A stretch of 64,000 nucleotides of DNA from an uncultured Roseovarius sp. (GCA_947503145.1 CANNCP010000004.1:62001-126000), one strand, 5' to 3'; positions 7,008-16,575 are shown, counted from the first letter of the stretch. The notes: a model not told the origin generated them from the letters alone. Made by a program: numbers and translations.

Positions 7008-9842
7008 TCAGGTTTTATCCCTGAGCCCCATCAATGCTGCGGCGAACGGGTTATCCGGGTCGATCCGGTCTTTCTTTTCGGGTTTCGCAGCAAAGCTCTT
7101 GGGTGCATTGGTGCTGCCGTCACGCGGTTTGCCCTTGCCCTTGCCTCTGGGCTTGCCCTGACCGCGCCCCTCGGGCTTACCCGTCGTCCGGCCCTGTGGC
7201 GGACCAGTACGGCGCGCGCGGCCCGCCCAGGTAAAGGTGTAATAGACTTCCATCTCTGGGGTGACCGCGTCTGCGGGGCTATCGCCGGGCAGCGATTCGT
7301 TGGCGGCAACCTCGGGAACCTCCGCAGGCACCGCGTCATCTTCGGCGGGTTCCGCAGCAATCGGGGCGATGCCTTCGTCCACGATTTCGGCGACCTGATC
7401 GGCGGCAGTCTCGGGGGCTTCGGATTCGGTCTGCGCGGGCGCTTCGGCCACGGCCTGATCCACCGGCTTGACCTTTTCACGCTCGGCACGCTCGCCCTTG
7501 TAGCCCAATCCCTGCATCAGATCGGCGAACTGCTCCAACGTCATGCCGGTGATCGACAGCATGTCGGCATTCGCCTCGAAACCGGCCCGGCTATCCATGC
7601 CTCGCAGCATGTCGGCGAGCCGCTCCAGCATGTCGATGCGGATGGCCCGCTCGCCCGCAGCGCGGTAGCCCGCCATCGTGTAATACCCTTGCGGCACCTT
7701 ACCCGCGGGCACCGTCACCAGACCCGGCGGCGGCGCTTCGGGGAACTCGTCCAGGCCTTTGTAAAGAGACCACAAGACCAGCCTCAAGCGGGTCGGCGCG
7801 GGCTTCAGCAGCAGCGGCATGAAAATGGTGAACTGGCCAAAGCGAATGCCGTGCTTGCGCAACGCGCCGCGTGCGTCCTGTTCCAGCGATTTAACCTCAT
7901 CGGCCACCTCGCCGCGCGGGATAACCCCCAGCGCCTCGACCATGCGGAACCCAAAGCCGCGCGCGAGTCCGGTCAGCGTCTCATCACGGCCGAGCGCCAG
8001 CAGCGGCTCAAAGAGCGTCGCCACCTTGCGGTCGATGAAATGCTGCAATCGTCGCTCGACCTTCTGCACCACCTCCGCGCCCGCCTCGTCATCCACGAAG
8101 GCCTTGATAACCGGCTTTAGCGGATCGGTGCCACGGACCAGCTTGCCCACCGCCTGGCTACCCCACATCAGGCCACCCTGCTCGGTAAAGTCGATCTCGG
8201 TATCGGGAGCATTATAGAAACGGTCGGCACGCAGGTGGAAATGCGGGCCCAACGCCTGCAGGCTCGCCTGGCTCAGCGTCTTGGCTTCCTGCCCGGTCGC
8301 CGCTTTGTCCGCCAGAAAGCGAAAGCCCTCCAGCCGACCGACGAATTCGCCCTCTACAGTCACTTCGCCTTGATCATTCACTTCGGCCACGATGGCTTCC
8401 TTCTGCTTGAGCCGCCGCAAGAGCACGGATGTGCGCCGGTCCACAAATCTCTGGGTCAGCGCCCCGTGCAAGGCGTCCGACAGTCGGTCTTCTACAGCGC
8501 GTGTTGCGGCACGCCAATGGCTTTCGTCTTCGACCCAGCCATTTCGTTGTGCAACATAAGTCCATGTCCGGATATACGCCAGTCTTTTGGATAATGTATC
8601 AATGTCGCCATCCGTCCGGTCAATGCGCCGTATTTGCCGGGCCAGCCAGTCATCGGGCAGCTTTCCGCGTTCGTGCAGATCGTGGTAAATGGTTTCCAAC
8701 AGGCCCGCGTGTTCGGCCTGGCTGATCCCGCGAAAATCCGGGATGCGGCACACATCCCAAAGCAGCCGCACCGATGGCCCATCGATAGCGCGCGCGCGGA
8801 TTTCGGGGATTTCTGCCAGCGTGCGCAGCGCGATCATGTCGTCAGTGTCTCGCGCGCGCACCAGCAGTTCATGGTCCGGACGCGCTTCGAGCGATGCGAT
8901 CAGCGCGCCCACGGTCCCAAGTGAAAGGTCCGAATTGCGCCATTCCAGCTTGCGGATCGGCGCAAAGCGATGGTCCATGATCGCCTGGGCCACTTCATCG
9001 GATAGCGGCGATGCTTCTCCGGTGACGCCGAATGTGCCGCTTGTCATGCCGCGCCCGGCGCGGCCGGCGATCTGGGCCAGTTCATTGGGCATCAATGCAC
9101 GCATGCGCCGCCCGTCGAACTTGGCAAGCGCCGAAAAGGCGACGTGACTGATATCCAGATTCAGCCCCATGCCGATGGCATCCGTCGCCACGAGATAATC
9201 AACCTCGCCATTTTGATACAATTCGACCTGCGCGTTGCGCGTGCGCGGACTGAGCGCGCCCATGACCACCGCTGCACCGCCCTTTTGACGGCGCAGCAGC
9301 TCAGCAATTGCATATACATTTTCAATCGAAAACCCGACAATTGCCGTGCGAGCAGGTAGCTTACTTAGCTTTTTCGAACCTGAGTAGAGAAGTTGCGACA
9401 TTCGCGTGCGCGGTACGAACTCAACGCCCGGCACCAACTGCGCGATGATGCTTCGCATCGTGGAGGCGCCCAAAAACTGGGTTTCGCGCAGCCCGCGCAT
9501 GCGCAGCAGACGGTCGGTAAAGACATGACCGCGCTCAGGATCGGCGCAGAGCTGTATCTCGTCAATGGCGACAAAATCGGCGCCCATGCCCTCGGGCATC
9601 GCCTCGACCGTGCAGACCCAGTACTTGGTGCGGGGCGGCACGATGCGCTCTTCGCCAGTGACCAGCGCCACCACCGACGGGCCACGTATCGCCACGACCT
9701 TGTCATAGACCTCGCGCGCCAACAGTCGCAGCGGCAGGCCGATGATGCCCGTGGGATAGCTCAGCATCCGCTCAATGGCATAATGGGTCTTGCCGGTATT
9801 GGTGGGGCCCAGAACCGCGAGGGTTCTTGACGGATCGGCCAT
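7008..9842 (-). CDS. Suv3-like superfamily 2 RNA/DNA helicase
   Basis: 944 residues from the ATG at 9842, chosen because GGAGG stands 8 bases before it; a longer frame upstream has no such site. Motifs: Walker A GPTNTGKT near residue 12, DEIQ as motif II, and GRAGRG as motif VI. The start of the protein is very close to mitochondrial SUV3, the helicase partner of the mitochondrial degradosome. After about residue 600 come a helical middle, an acidic Ala/Glu/Pro stretch and a Gly/Lys/Arg-rich tail typical of RNA contact. It overlaps nothing and leads the S4 - ferredoxin - carD row. Substrate is not established from sequence. Confidence 0.88.
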   Translation of the reverse strand: MADPSRTLAVLGPTNTGKTHYAIERMLSYPTGIIGLPLRLLAREVYDKVVAIRGPSVVALVTGEERIVPPRTKYWVCTVEAMPEGMGADFVAIDEIQLCADPERGHVFTDRLLRMRGLRETQFLGASTMRSIIAQLVPGVEFVPRTRMSQLLYSGSKKLSKLPARTAIVGFSIENVYAIAELLRRQKGGAAVVMGALSPRTRNAQVELYQNGEVDYLVATDAIGMGLNLDISHVAFSALAKFDGRRMRALMPNELAQIAGRAGRGMTSGTFGVTGEASPLSDEVAQAIMDHRFAPIRKLEWRNSDLSLGTVGALIASLEARPDHELLVRARDTDDMIALRTLAEIPEIRARAIDGPSVRLLWDVCRIPDFRGISQAEHAGLLETIYHDLHERGKLPDDWLARQIRRIDRTDGDIDTLSKRLAYIRTWTYVAQRNGWVEDESHWRAATRAVEDRLSDALHGALTQRFVDRRTSVLLRRLKQKEAIVAEVNDQGEVTVEGEFVGRLEGFRFLADKAATGQEAKTLSQASLQALGPHFHLRADRFYNAPDTEIDFTEQGGLMWGSQAVGKLVRGTDPLKPVIKAFVDDEAGAEVVQKVERRLQHFIDRKVATLFEPLLALGRDETLTGLARGFGFRMVEALGVIPRGEVADEVKSLEQDARGALRKHGIRFGQFTIFMPLLLKPAPTRLRLVLWSLYKGLDEFPEAPPPGLVTVPAGKVPQGYYTMAGYRAAGERAIRIDMLERLADMLRGMDSRAGFEANADMLSITGMTLEQFADLMQGLGYKGERAEREKVKPVDQAVAEAPAQTESEAPETAADQVAEIVDEGIAPIAAEPAEDDAVPAEVPEVAANESLPGDSPADAVTPEMEVYYTFTWAGRARRTGPPQGRTTGKPEGRGQGKPRGKGKGKPRDGSTNAPKSFAAKPEKKDRIDPDNPFAAALMGLRDKT

Positions 9843-9873
9843 AGGCCCGCCTCCATGTTCGCTGAGGTTTTGC

Positions 9874-10449
9874 TTAGATGTCGGAGCCACCGATTTCGGC
9901 GTCCAGGCGATCAAGCGCTGTGGTTACGTCCTCGAAGTAGGGATGTATTGCCAAAATCTGAGTGTAGGCATCATGCGCCAGCTGTTCATGGCCAACCTCC
10001 TCCAACAGCGCACCAAGCGATGCGATGGCATCGAAATGGCGCGGGTTCAGCGCCAGTGCGCGCTCGATATCAGCAAGTGCGGGACCATAAAGCCCGGCCC
10101 GGGCATAAGCAATGGCCCGCGCGTGCCAGCCGTCGGCGAAATCCGGCGCATGATCGGTCAGGGCGGTCAGGTGCTCGATTGCCAGTTCGTGCTCGCCCGC
10201 CTCCATTGCATCGCGCCCGCGCTTCAGCAACAGATCCATCGCTGCGGAACCCGATTTTGACTGCTCCAGCTGAATCTCGCTCGCGATCCGCCGCGCATCC
10301 GCCGCCTCGGCCTGTTTCAACTGGGCATAGAGCGCATCCAGCCGCCCCGCCTCCTCGGCGCTGACGGGCAGGCTGAGAGGTAGGGAAAACGTGACTGCCA
10401 TCAGAAATGCCATGGCCGTACTGTTGAGACTTGGACGATCTGCGCTCAT
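9874..10449 (-). CDS. Periplasmic TPR-repeat protein
   Basis: 191 residues from MSADRPSLN, giving a hydrophobic signal segment (AMAFLMAVTFSLPLSLPVSA) with likely cleavage after VSA. Two to three tetratricopeptide repeats follow, e.g. AGEHELAIEHLTALTDHAPDFADGWHARA in pieces, and ADIERALALNPRHFDAIASLG. A longer in-frame start at 10653 lacks a signal and is less likely. It probably binds proteins in the periplasm; no partner is evident. It ends 32 bases before the helicase start on the same strand. Confidence 0.75.
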   Translation of the reverse strand: MSADRPSLNSTAMAFLMAVTFSLPLSLPVSAEEAGRLDALYAQLKQAEAADARRIASEIQLEQSKSGSAAMDLLLKRGRDAMEAGEHELAIEHLTALTDHAPDFADGWHARAIAYARAGLYGPALADIERALALNPRHFDAIASLGALLEEVGHEQLAHDAYTQILAIHPYFEDVTTALDRLDAEIGGSDI

Positions 10450-10524
10450 AACACATGAGAGTGTAGCGCTGGTTGCCGGAATGCAAAGCCCTTCCGACGG
10501 CAGACAAGCAAAAAAGGACATTAT

Positions 10525-10815
10525 ATGAGCGAAGTGATAACCAAAGCCGTGGACGCCCTGAACGAAAAAATGGCTGGCCGTCCGTTTGAAGGGTCGGCCA
10601 AGTTCATGATCACGGGCGAAGGTGCCGTGATCATCGACGAAAACGGTGCGCATGCCGGCGACGAAGAGACCGATGTGACCCTGACGGCCGATCCCGATAC
10701 CTTCGAATCGATCCTGTCGGGCGATCTGGACGCAACCACCGCCTTTATGTCCGGCAAGCTGGTCGTCGACGGCGACATGGGGCTCGCCATGAAGCTGGGC
10801 AGCGTCCTGACCTGA
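10525..10815 (+). CDS. SCP2-like sterol/lipid-carrier domain protein
   Basis: 96 residues, one SCP-2 domain: amphipathic helix, then FEGSAKFMITGEGAVIID, DVTLTADPDTFESILSGDLDATTAFMSGKLVVDGDMGLAMKLGSVL, the usual signature. AAGGACATTAT precedes the ATG. Binds lipids or acyl-CoA-like ligands in the cytoplasm in other members. It stands 6 bases before a lysophospholipase-like gene, so a joint role in lipid handling is plausible. Confidence 0.9.
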   Translation: MSEVITKAVDALNEKMAGRPFEGSAKFMITGEGAVIIDENGAHAGDEETDVTLTADPDTFESILSGDLDATTAFMSGKLVVDGDMGLAMKLGSVLT

Positions 10816-10821
10816 CCGGCA

Positions 10822-11811
10822 ATGGAGCGCGCACCATTATACGACGATGTGGCACCTGGGCCTCCGGATGGGGCGGCCTGGTGGGTATCGACATCCGACG
10901 GGCTGCGCATTCGGGTAGCCCATTGGCCCTGCGAAGGGGCCAGGGGCACGGTGCTGCTCTACCCGGGGCGCACCGAATATATTGAGAAATACGGCAGTGC
11001 GGCGGCTGACCTTGCGGCGCGCGGTTATGCCACGCTGGCGATCGACTGGCGCGGACAGGGCCTCTCGGACCGGTTGACGACCGATCAGATGATCGGTCAC
11101 GTGCACCTCTTTGCCAACTATCAGCGCGACGTGGCTGCAATGCTGCAGGCCGCCGAGGCGCTAGGTGTTACCCGGCCACTACATCTTGTGGCCCATTCGA
11201 TGGGCGGCTGCATAGGCCTGCGCGCCGCGATGGAGGGGTTGCCGGTCGCCTCATGCGTGTTTTCCGGCCCGATGTGGGGCATTCAGATTTCCACCACGCT
11301 TCGCCCCGTCGCCTGGTCGCTGTCATGGGGTGCCAGCCTTGTGGGCATGGGTCATACCTACGCCCCCGGCAGTACCGGCGACAACTATGTGCTGACAGAG
11401 CCGTTCGCCTCGAACAAGCTGACCAATGACGCGGCCATGTACCAGCAGATGATCGACCAGGCCCGCGCCCATGCCGAACTGGGCCTCGGCGGGCCCAGCC
11501 TGCGCTGGCTGCACCAGGCATTGCGCGAATGTCTGACCCTGTCGCGGCGGCTCTCGCCCGACCTGCCCTGCCTCACGGTGATGGGCGAAGATGAGCAGAT
11601 CGTCGATACCGCCCGTATCACCCAGCGTATGCAGAATTGGCCCCGGAGCGAGCTTCATATCGTGCCTGGCGGTCGGCACGAGGTGCTGATGGACACCGCC
11701 GATGTCCGGCGCGACCTGTTTGACCGGATCTGCGCGCTCTTTGACGCGCAGGCTGGTGGTCAGAACCCGAACCGGCACCGCTCGTCTTGCAGCCTGAGTA
11801 GCACCCTGTGA
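10822..11811 (+). CDS. Alpha/beta hydrolase, lysophospholipase (PldB) family
   Basis: 329 residues in the Hydrolase_4 fold. Visible are the oxyanion region VLLYPGRTEYIEKYG, IDWRGQGLS, the nucleophile elbow LVAHSMGGCIG (Ser), TVMGEDEQIVD (likely Asp) and GGRHEVLMD (His). The family cleaves lysophospholipids or monoacylglycerols. Starts 6 bases after the SCP2 gene, hence one transcript. No signal peptide. The last 25 residues are unrelated to the fold. Confidence 0.88.
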   Translation: MERAPLYDDVAPGPPDGAAWWVSTSDGLRIRVAHWPCEGARGTVLLYPGRTEYIEKYGSAAADLAARGYATLAIDWRGQGLSDRLTTDQMIGHVHLFANYQRDVAAMLQAAEALGVTRPLHLVAHSMGGCIGLRAAMEGLPVASCVFSGPMWGIQISTTLRPVAWSLSWGASLVGMGHTYAPGSTGDNYVLTEPFASNKLTNDAAMYQQMIDQARAHAELGLGGPSLRWLHQALRECLTLSRRLSPDLPCLTVMGEDEQIVDTARITQRMQNWPRSELHIVPGGRHEVLMDTADVRRDLFDRICALFDAQAGGQNPNRHRSSCSLSSTL

Positions 11812-11918
11812 GAAGCTGGAACGGTCGCCCAGCAGCACTGGCCTTGCCGAATTTCACCGGTCATAGGCTGACGCTGCGCACCCTGTCACGGCGATACTGC
11901 CCCTCCGGCCATTAGAGC

Positions 11919-12013
11919 ATTTCGCCTTGTTTGTGGAATCGGAAGCAAGGCGAAACGCAGTATCACCTGTCAATGTTGCGGGCGTTGCGCGCTCAATCCG
12001 TGAACCGGATTGA
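11919..12013. repeat. Compound palindromic repeat (families 1 and 2)
   Basis: Two inverted repeats in tandem. CATTTCGCCTTG (11919-11930) / CAAGGCGAAACG (11946-11957) is the family 1 short form with one mismatch; TCAATCCG (11993-12000) / CGGATTGA (12006-12013) resembles the core of family 2. They lie between convergent genes and may also end transcription of the FadL-type gene. Confidence 0.7.
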
Positions 12014-12025
12014 ACGCGTAACGCT

Positions 12026-13129
12026 TTAAAAAATCAGGCCAAGTTTCATACCGATGCTGACCGCGTCGTTGTTTTTGAACGAGCCGTGCGGAGAAGCTAG
12101 CGGGCTGGTTTCCACCTGGGCATTTCCCAACCAAGTGTATTGCACACCTCCCGAAAGGCTGACTTTTTCCGTAACCATATATTTGCCCCCGAGCGTCAGG
12201 GATTGGTTGTTATGATTCGGCGCCAGCGGCGACACGAACTTGCCACCCTCCTCGTCCTCATAGGTGTAGGTCAGGCTTGCCGAGAACTTGTCAGAAAAGC
12301 GGTGGCCGACACCGATTTCGTAAGTCCAGGCATCGACCATCACGGCCAGATTTGTCATAGCGCTCGGCGGGTCCAGCGTGAACGCACTCCATTCCGACCA
12401 GCGGATGCTGCCAAAAACCAGCGTATTCTTTGCCACGCCGGATTGCCCCTGCAACTTTAATGATTGCGGCAATGTCGAGTGGGTGGGTCCGGTGGCTGTC
12501 GGTACGCCACCGGGAAAGGTCTCGATCGTCTGCATCTCAAGCTTGACCTCGGAATGGTAGGTCAGCGCTGCGCGGAAAGCGATGTCCGGGATCTCGTACG
12601 CCACACCCGCCACATAACCAAGGCCCCGATCGCTTCCGAAGCGTACATTATAGCCACTGGACCCGCCATAAGCGAGGCCAGACAAGGTGATGTCGCCATC
12701 TGCACCGACAACACGTGGACCGCCATATATGGCGATGCGGTCGGTAGGGTCGTAGCGGAACAATACCGTCAGGGCATCAGATTCGGCCTTGGCCGACGTC
12801 CCGCCCAACTGCGTGGCGGGGGTGCCCGGATATTCAACATTCGCGCCATAAGGCTGGTCATAGATCACCGCCATCGCAAAGCGGTCGGTGAATTGCAGCT
12901 TCAGCCCACCTCCTACCATGCTGAAATCACCTCCGACATCGGCGATGGCATTGCCTATGCTGTCACGCCCGGTTGTTTCGGGCATGGCATACCCCCACGT
13001 CAACTCGGCGTGGTTCCCATCATTAAAAATGATGTCGATAGGTGTCTTTGTGCGATCAAGGTTGCCCGCAACGGCGGGACTCATCGCGAGTTCCAGCGCA
13101 CAGCACGCGAGCAAAAATCGAAATTTCAT
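12026..13129 (-). CDS. Outer-membrane transport protein of the FadL/OmpP1/TodX family
   Basis: 367 residues with a signal peptide ending near AVAG and repeated amphipathic beta strands up to a terminal Phe (MKLGLIF), as in barrel proteins. FAMAVIYDQPYGANVEYPG is typical of the OmpP1/FadL family, which takes long-chain fatty acids or other hydrophobic compounds across the outer membrane. It is shorter than E. coli FadL (about 420 mature residues). It stands alone; its promoter must be in 13130-13290. Confidence 0.88.
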   Translation of the reverse strand: MKFRFLLACCALELAMSPAVAGNLDRTKTPIDIIFNDGNHAELTWGYAMPETTGRDSIGNAIADVGGDFSMVGGGLKLQFTDRFAMAVIYDQPYGANVEYPGTPATQLGGTSAKAESDALTVLFRYDPTDRIAIYGGPRVVGADGDITLSGLAYGGSSGYNVRFGSDRGLGYVAGVAYEIPDIAFRAALTYHSEVKLEMQTIETFPGGVPTATGPTHSTLPQSLKLQGQSGVAKNTLVFGSIRWSEWSAFTLDPPSAMTNLAVMVDAWTYEIGVGHRFSDKFSASLTYTYEDEEGGKFVSPLAPNHNNQSLTLGGKYMVTEKVSLSGGVQYTWLGNAQVETSPLASPHGSFKNNDAVSIGMKLGLIF

Positions 13130-13528
13130 CGCACGAATCCTTCCAAGTTAAATCAAACGCTATCAGCACATTCAACTTACCGTTGATTGCTTCAATCACA
13201 TACGACTCTACTTTAAGTTACGAGGCTATAGTGTTGGTAAAATGTCACATTTCGACTTTTGGCCAAGGGATAGCACTAGCTGCAATCAGGTAGTCCCCCC
13301 GAAGGGGGGCGTTTGAAATCTTGAGAAGCCATCAGCACACCCGCGGTTCGCAGTTGTAGCAAAATGACAATCGTATCTGCCGGGAACAGGTGATCCCGAT
13401 GGAATCCAAACGTCGCGCCCATAGCGGTGGGCGCGATCCACACCTGACCAGGCAGCGCACCTTATTCAACCGAGCCCAACAGATTATCGGTGTAGTGTCA
13501 GCAAACGCGTTGATGGCCCCCACGCGCC
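13130..13528. other. Intergenic region between fadL-like gene and hpt gene
   Basis: About 400 bases. The right-hand part upstream of the FadL-type gene is A+T-rich. A 15-base hairpin CCCCCC-GAA-GGGGGG stands at 13295-13309, some 230 bases past the hpt stop; it may be a late terminator. Small frames on both strands at 13332-13611 have no recognisable product. No insertion sequence remnant could be shown. Confidence 0.4.
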
Positions 13529-13544
13529 TTAATATGCCGTTAAC
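13529..13544 (+). promoter_or_regulatory. CtrA-like site TTAA-N7-TTAAC
   Basis: TTAA at 13529-13532, seven bases, TTAAC at 13540-13544, an exact match to the consensus known for the alphaproteobacterial master regulator CtrA. It overlaps the stop codon of the Hpt gene, so no obvious downstream promoter is served. Could be chance. Confidence 0.3.
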
Positions 13545-13881
13545 CGGAGTGAACGACCTCTTTCACAATCTCGACAAGTCGGTCCACACTTTCTCGTACA
13601 TCGTTTTGTGATGGCTCCCCGCTCTTCGAGTAACTCATAACGATATCGTCGGCTTTCGCAGCTTCAGCCCCCAACTCAGGAAACCCAAGCGTTGCCGCTG
13701 TCCCAGCGATTTTATGACCTATCTGACCGATTTCTACAGATGCTTCGTCGAACGACAAAGCGTCATCCATCTGCGACCTCAACTTTATCAAGTGGTCCAG
13801 GCGGCTTGTCATTTCGTCAACGAAGCGGGCGCGCACCCGGGCCAGGCCGACAGACATTTCGCCGTTACTCTCAGACAGCAT
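13540..13881 (-). CDS. Single-domain histidine phosphotransfer (Hpt) protein
   Basis: 113 residues from MLSESNGEMS (AAAGAGG 6 bases upstream). Helical throughout; GQIGHKIAGTAATLGF around H56 matches the Hpt signature HxLKGxAxxLG with the phosphorylatable histidine. It would pass phosphate between receivers. It starts 20 bases after the stop of a response regulator and so shares its transcript, downstream of a membrane histidine kinase. The kinase has no receiver of its own, so the Hpt probably bridges the separate receivers of this cluster. Confidence 0.85.
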   Translation of the reverse strand: MLSESNGEMSVGLARVRARFVDEMTSRLDHLIKLRSQMDDALSFDEASVEIGQIGHKIAGTAATLGFPELGAEAAKADDIVMSYSKSGEPSQNDVRESVDRLVEIVKEVVHSG

Positions 13882-13901
13882 TGAAAACCTCTTTATTGAA
13901 A

Positions 13902-14885
13902 TCAAAAACCAAGCAGTCGCTTAAACGAAGAAGGGGTTTCGACATCCCTGGTGCTTGGGTCTCTCGCAATGGATTCTGCGTCCAGCATAGCCTGCACCAA
14001 CGCGCTTGCCACGCCCCGCGAGGATTTCAGTTGCAGAGAAATGTCCGGGCCGACCACCGGGTTGAACGACATCGGACGCCCGTCGCAGAAGTGCAGGTCC
14101 ATCTCACGGATCGCGCCGCGCAACGACGCCTGGAAATCCGTGGGGGCGAATTGTCCTTCCCCACTCAGGACACAAACAAATTGCCCCCCGCCTGCATGAG
14201 CTGCAAGGAATTGCCGAGGCTTCAAGGTGTCTGACATTGCTTCGGCAATATCGGTAATAGCACTCTCGAATTCAAAGACACTACTCGCGCTGAACGTGCG
14301 CTCCATGTCAGGCACGACAACCCCGAAAGCGGACATTCCAAAAAGTGAAACCCGTGACATCTGAAGGAGATAGTTTTCAAGCGCGAGATATTCGATAAAG
14401 CCGTCAATATCCAGCAACGACAATGGTTTGCTCAAGTCGTCATTGGTGACGATTGAAGCCGGCTCACCCAAGTTATAGACCGGGTTCCGGTCATCTTTCT
14501 GTTTCCACTCCTGCACCAGCGCATTAATCAGACGAAGTCGGGCATGCACCTCACCGATCTCAAACGGCTTGGTGATATAATCGCTGGCGCCTGCGGCGAA
14601 CGCATTATCAATATATGTGCGATCGGACATCGCAGTGATCATCAGGATCGGCGTTTTTGCATGTCGCGGCATGGCGCGAATCGCGGATGTCAATTGGATC
14701 CCGTTCATATCGGGCATCTGGATATCGAGAAGGAAACAATCGAAAGGCACTTCGGCCCGCTCGACAAGGGCCAGCGCCTCGGAAGACGAGGAGCAGAGGG
14801 TCAGATTCGTGAAACCCACCACTCGAAGCACTTCGGAAAGAAGCTCAAGGATGATCGGATCGTCATCAACTGCAAGGATTTTCAT
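13902..14885 (-). CDS. Response regulator with degenerate GGDEF-like output domain (paralogue 1)
   Basis: 327 residues. Residues 1-120 are a complete receiver: acidic pocket VDDD (7-9), phospho-acceptor D54, T84 and K106. After a linker, residues about 155-310 have the layout of a GGDEF domain, but the catalytic loop reads AGGGQF (232-236) instead of GG(D/E)EF and the metal-binding acidic residues are missing, so cyclic-di-GMP synthesis is unlikely. Two paralogues (17553-18563 and 18977-19966) share the design. The start at 14885 gives MKILAVDDDP; upstream extension lacks a site. Stands between kinase and hpt genes on the same strand. Output role unknown: ligand binding or protein contact are options. 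Confidence 0.8.
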   Translation of the reverse strand: MKILAVDDDPIILELLSEVLRVVGFTNLTLCSSSSEALALVERAEVPFDCFLLDIQMPDMNGIQLTSAIRAMPRHAKTPILMITAMSDRTYIDNAFAAGASDYITKPFEIGEVHARLRLINALVQEWKQKDDRNPVYNLGEPASIVTNDDLSKPLSLLDIDGFIEYLALENYLLQMSRVSLFGMSAFGVVVPDMERTFSASSVFEFESAITDIAEAMSDTLKPRQFLAAHAGGGQFVCVLSGEGQFAPTDFQASLRGAIREMDLHFCDGRPMSFNPVVGPDISLQLKSSRGVASALVQAMLDAESIARDPSTRDVETPSSFKRLLGF

Positions 14886-15132
14886 TTCAAGTCTCTGCCC
14901 CATCAATAAACGCACGCCATACGGGTAGCTCCTCCCGCCATGCGTGTCCTTAGACTCTACAATAGATAAGGCATAAATATGACAAATCACTAAAAAGCTG
15001 CAGGTTACATCAAATTGTTAGGTTCTGGCCCAGGCCATTGATATAGCGAGAAATTTACCTCAAAATATATCTCTGACTGCCCAAACCGGAAATATCGGGT
15101 CACATTTCGCCCAATTCCATCCCGATTGAATA

Positions 15133-16557
15133 TCAGGCTTCGAGGACGATCTCGGCGATCCCTACAGGCCTGCCCTCTTTGCCGCTTTCGCACGGGCCAC
15201 TGATCAGCGCAAGATCAATATAGAACGTCGTGCCGGCATCATCATTCTTGAAATAATCCAGAACTCCATCATGTGCGTCCATGATGCGCTTTGATATATT
15301 CAGACCCAACCCAGTTCCACCAATTTTCCTTTGGTCTGATGAATCCAGCTGGCTGAATTCCTTGAATACAGTCTCGCGATGCTTTTCAGACAGCCCGAAG
15401 CCGTGATCAATGACCGAAATCCGAACCTTGTCGTTCTGCGCATCTGCACGGATGGTGACTGTTTCGCCTGCGGGCGAGAATTTCGCTGCGTTGGACAGGA
15501 TATTCGCCAGGACCTGATTCAAGCGCACCTCATCCCCGTTGACGTAAAGGTAATCGTCGACCGGCTCCAAGATGATCTTGATATCCAGGTTTTCAGCAAA
15601 GGGCCGGGTCGCGGTCACCACCTGGGTCAGGAACGACGCAAGATGAATCCTGTCAAAGCGAAAGCTCATTCGACCGGCTTCCATCCTTTGAAGGTCCAGA
15701 AGGTCGTTGATCAGAACGTTCAATCGCTCCGAATTTCGTTGCGCGATCATGAGAACCTTTTCCATTCGCTCCGGAACTTCCCCAAGTGCCCCATATCCGA
15801 TCAAATCAAGTGAGCCCTTGATCGAGGTTAGCGGCGTCCGCAGCTCATGACTGACGGTAGCCAGAAACTCTGATTTTGCGATGAATGCAGCTTTGGATTT
15901 TACATACTCCCTCTTGAGGCTTTCCATCTGCTCAAGCGTCTTCCGGTAAAGGCCCGACGATACGCGTGAGCAGTCAAGAATGAAGAACATCACAAAGACA
16001 CTGGTGAAAAACTGCGCCCACAGCTCTGACGAGAGCGGCGCACTTGTGGCCACGATGTCATAGAGTGGAATAAACAGAAAGGCTGCGAAGTAGATCGCCA
16101 GCCGCAAATGCACGATAGATGTAACCTGATGGTTATTCATCGTGGCAAATAGTGCCGCCGCGAAGAGAAAGAAAAGCGGCATGAAATGTGTCGTATGCCC
16201 CTGCAACAAAGCGATCGAAATCGCAAAGCCGGTGATATTGACGGCACTCAATACCGTGCCGAACAACATCCTCCTGAAACACGCTCGCGTGTCCTTGATG
16301 TTGCGATCCCTCAGCTTCAGGATTCTGCGATGGGTCGTGTAATCGAAAGCTTCGGAAACGATCAAGACCGCCAAGGAAATACTCGCGAGAAGCCAGCTAT
16401 AGTAGAACGCCTCAAGCAGGAGGGCGGCAGCATAGATAACCAAGCGCTGCGCGAAAAGCTCGACGCCGATTCGAGCGTAGTCCCGCATCTGAGCGTTCAG
16501 AAGAAAGACGTTCCGAGGGTTCCGGAAGTTAATTCGGTAGAACGTTACGAATTTCAT
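15133..16557 (-). CDS. Membrane-bound sensor histidine kinase
   Basis: 474 residues. About six hydrophobic segments lie between residues 38 and 195 with very short loops, so the signal is probably sensed in or at the membrane rather than in a periplasmic domain. A short coiled linker leads to the HisKA box (LATVSHELRTPL, H237), then the HATPase: N box NQVLANILSNAAKFS, G1 DHGFGLS, F box FKEFSQ, G2 GGTGLGLNIS. No receiver is fused. A 13-base palindrome stands 18 bases before its start. It is divergent from the AHL synthase gene (206 bases apart) and upstream of regulator and hpt genes. Sensing of an acyl-homoserine lactone is an attractive guess without direct evidence. Confidence 0.88.
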   Translation of the reverse strand: MKFVTFYRINFRNPRNVFLLNAQMRDYARIGVELFAQRLVIYAAALLLEAFYYSWLLASISLAVLIVSEAFDYTTHRRILKLRDRNIKDTRACFRRMLFGTVLSAVNITGFAISIALLQGHTTHFMPLFFLFAAALFATMNNHQVTSIVHLRLAIYFAAFLFIPLYDIVATSAPLSSELWAQFFTSVFVMFFILDCSRVSSGLYRKTLEQMESLKREYVKSKAAFIAKSEFLATVSHELRTPLTSIKGSLDLIGYGALGEVPERMEKVLMIAQRNSERLNVLINDLLDLQRMEAGRMSFRFDRIHLASFLTQVVTATRPFAENLDIKIILEPVDDYLYVNGDEVRLNQVLANILSNAAKFSPAGETVTIRADAQNDKVRISVIDHGFGLSEKHRETVFKEFSQLDSSDQRKIGGTGLGLNISKRIMDAHDGVLDYFKNDDAGTTFYIDLALISGPCESGKEGRPVGIAEIVLEA

Positions 16558-16575
16558 ATGTCGCCTGACAATACA

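Noticed and set aside
13332-13611. Small frames that might be a transposase remnant
   Set aside because: No DDE or other transposase motif and no terminal inverted repeats nearby.
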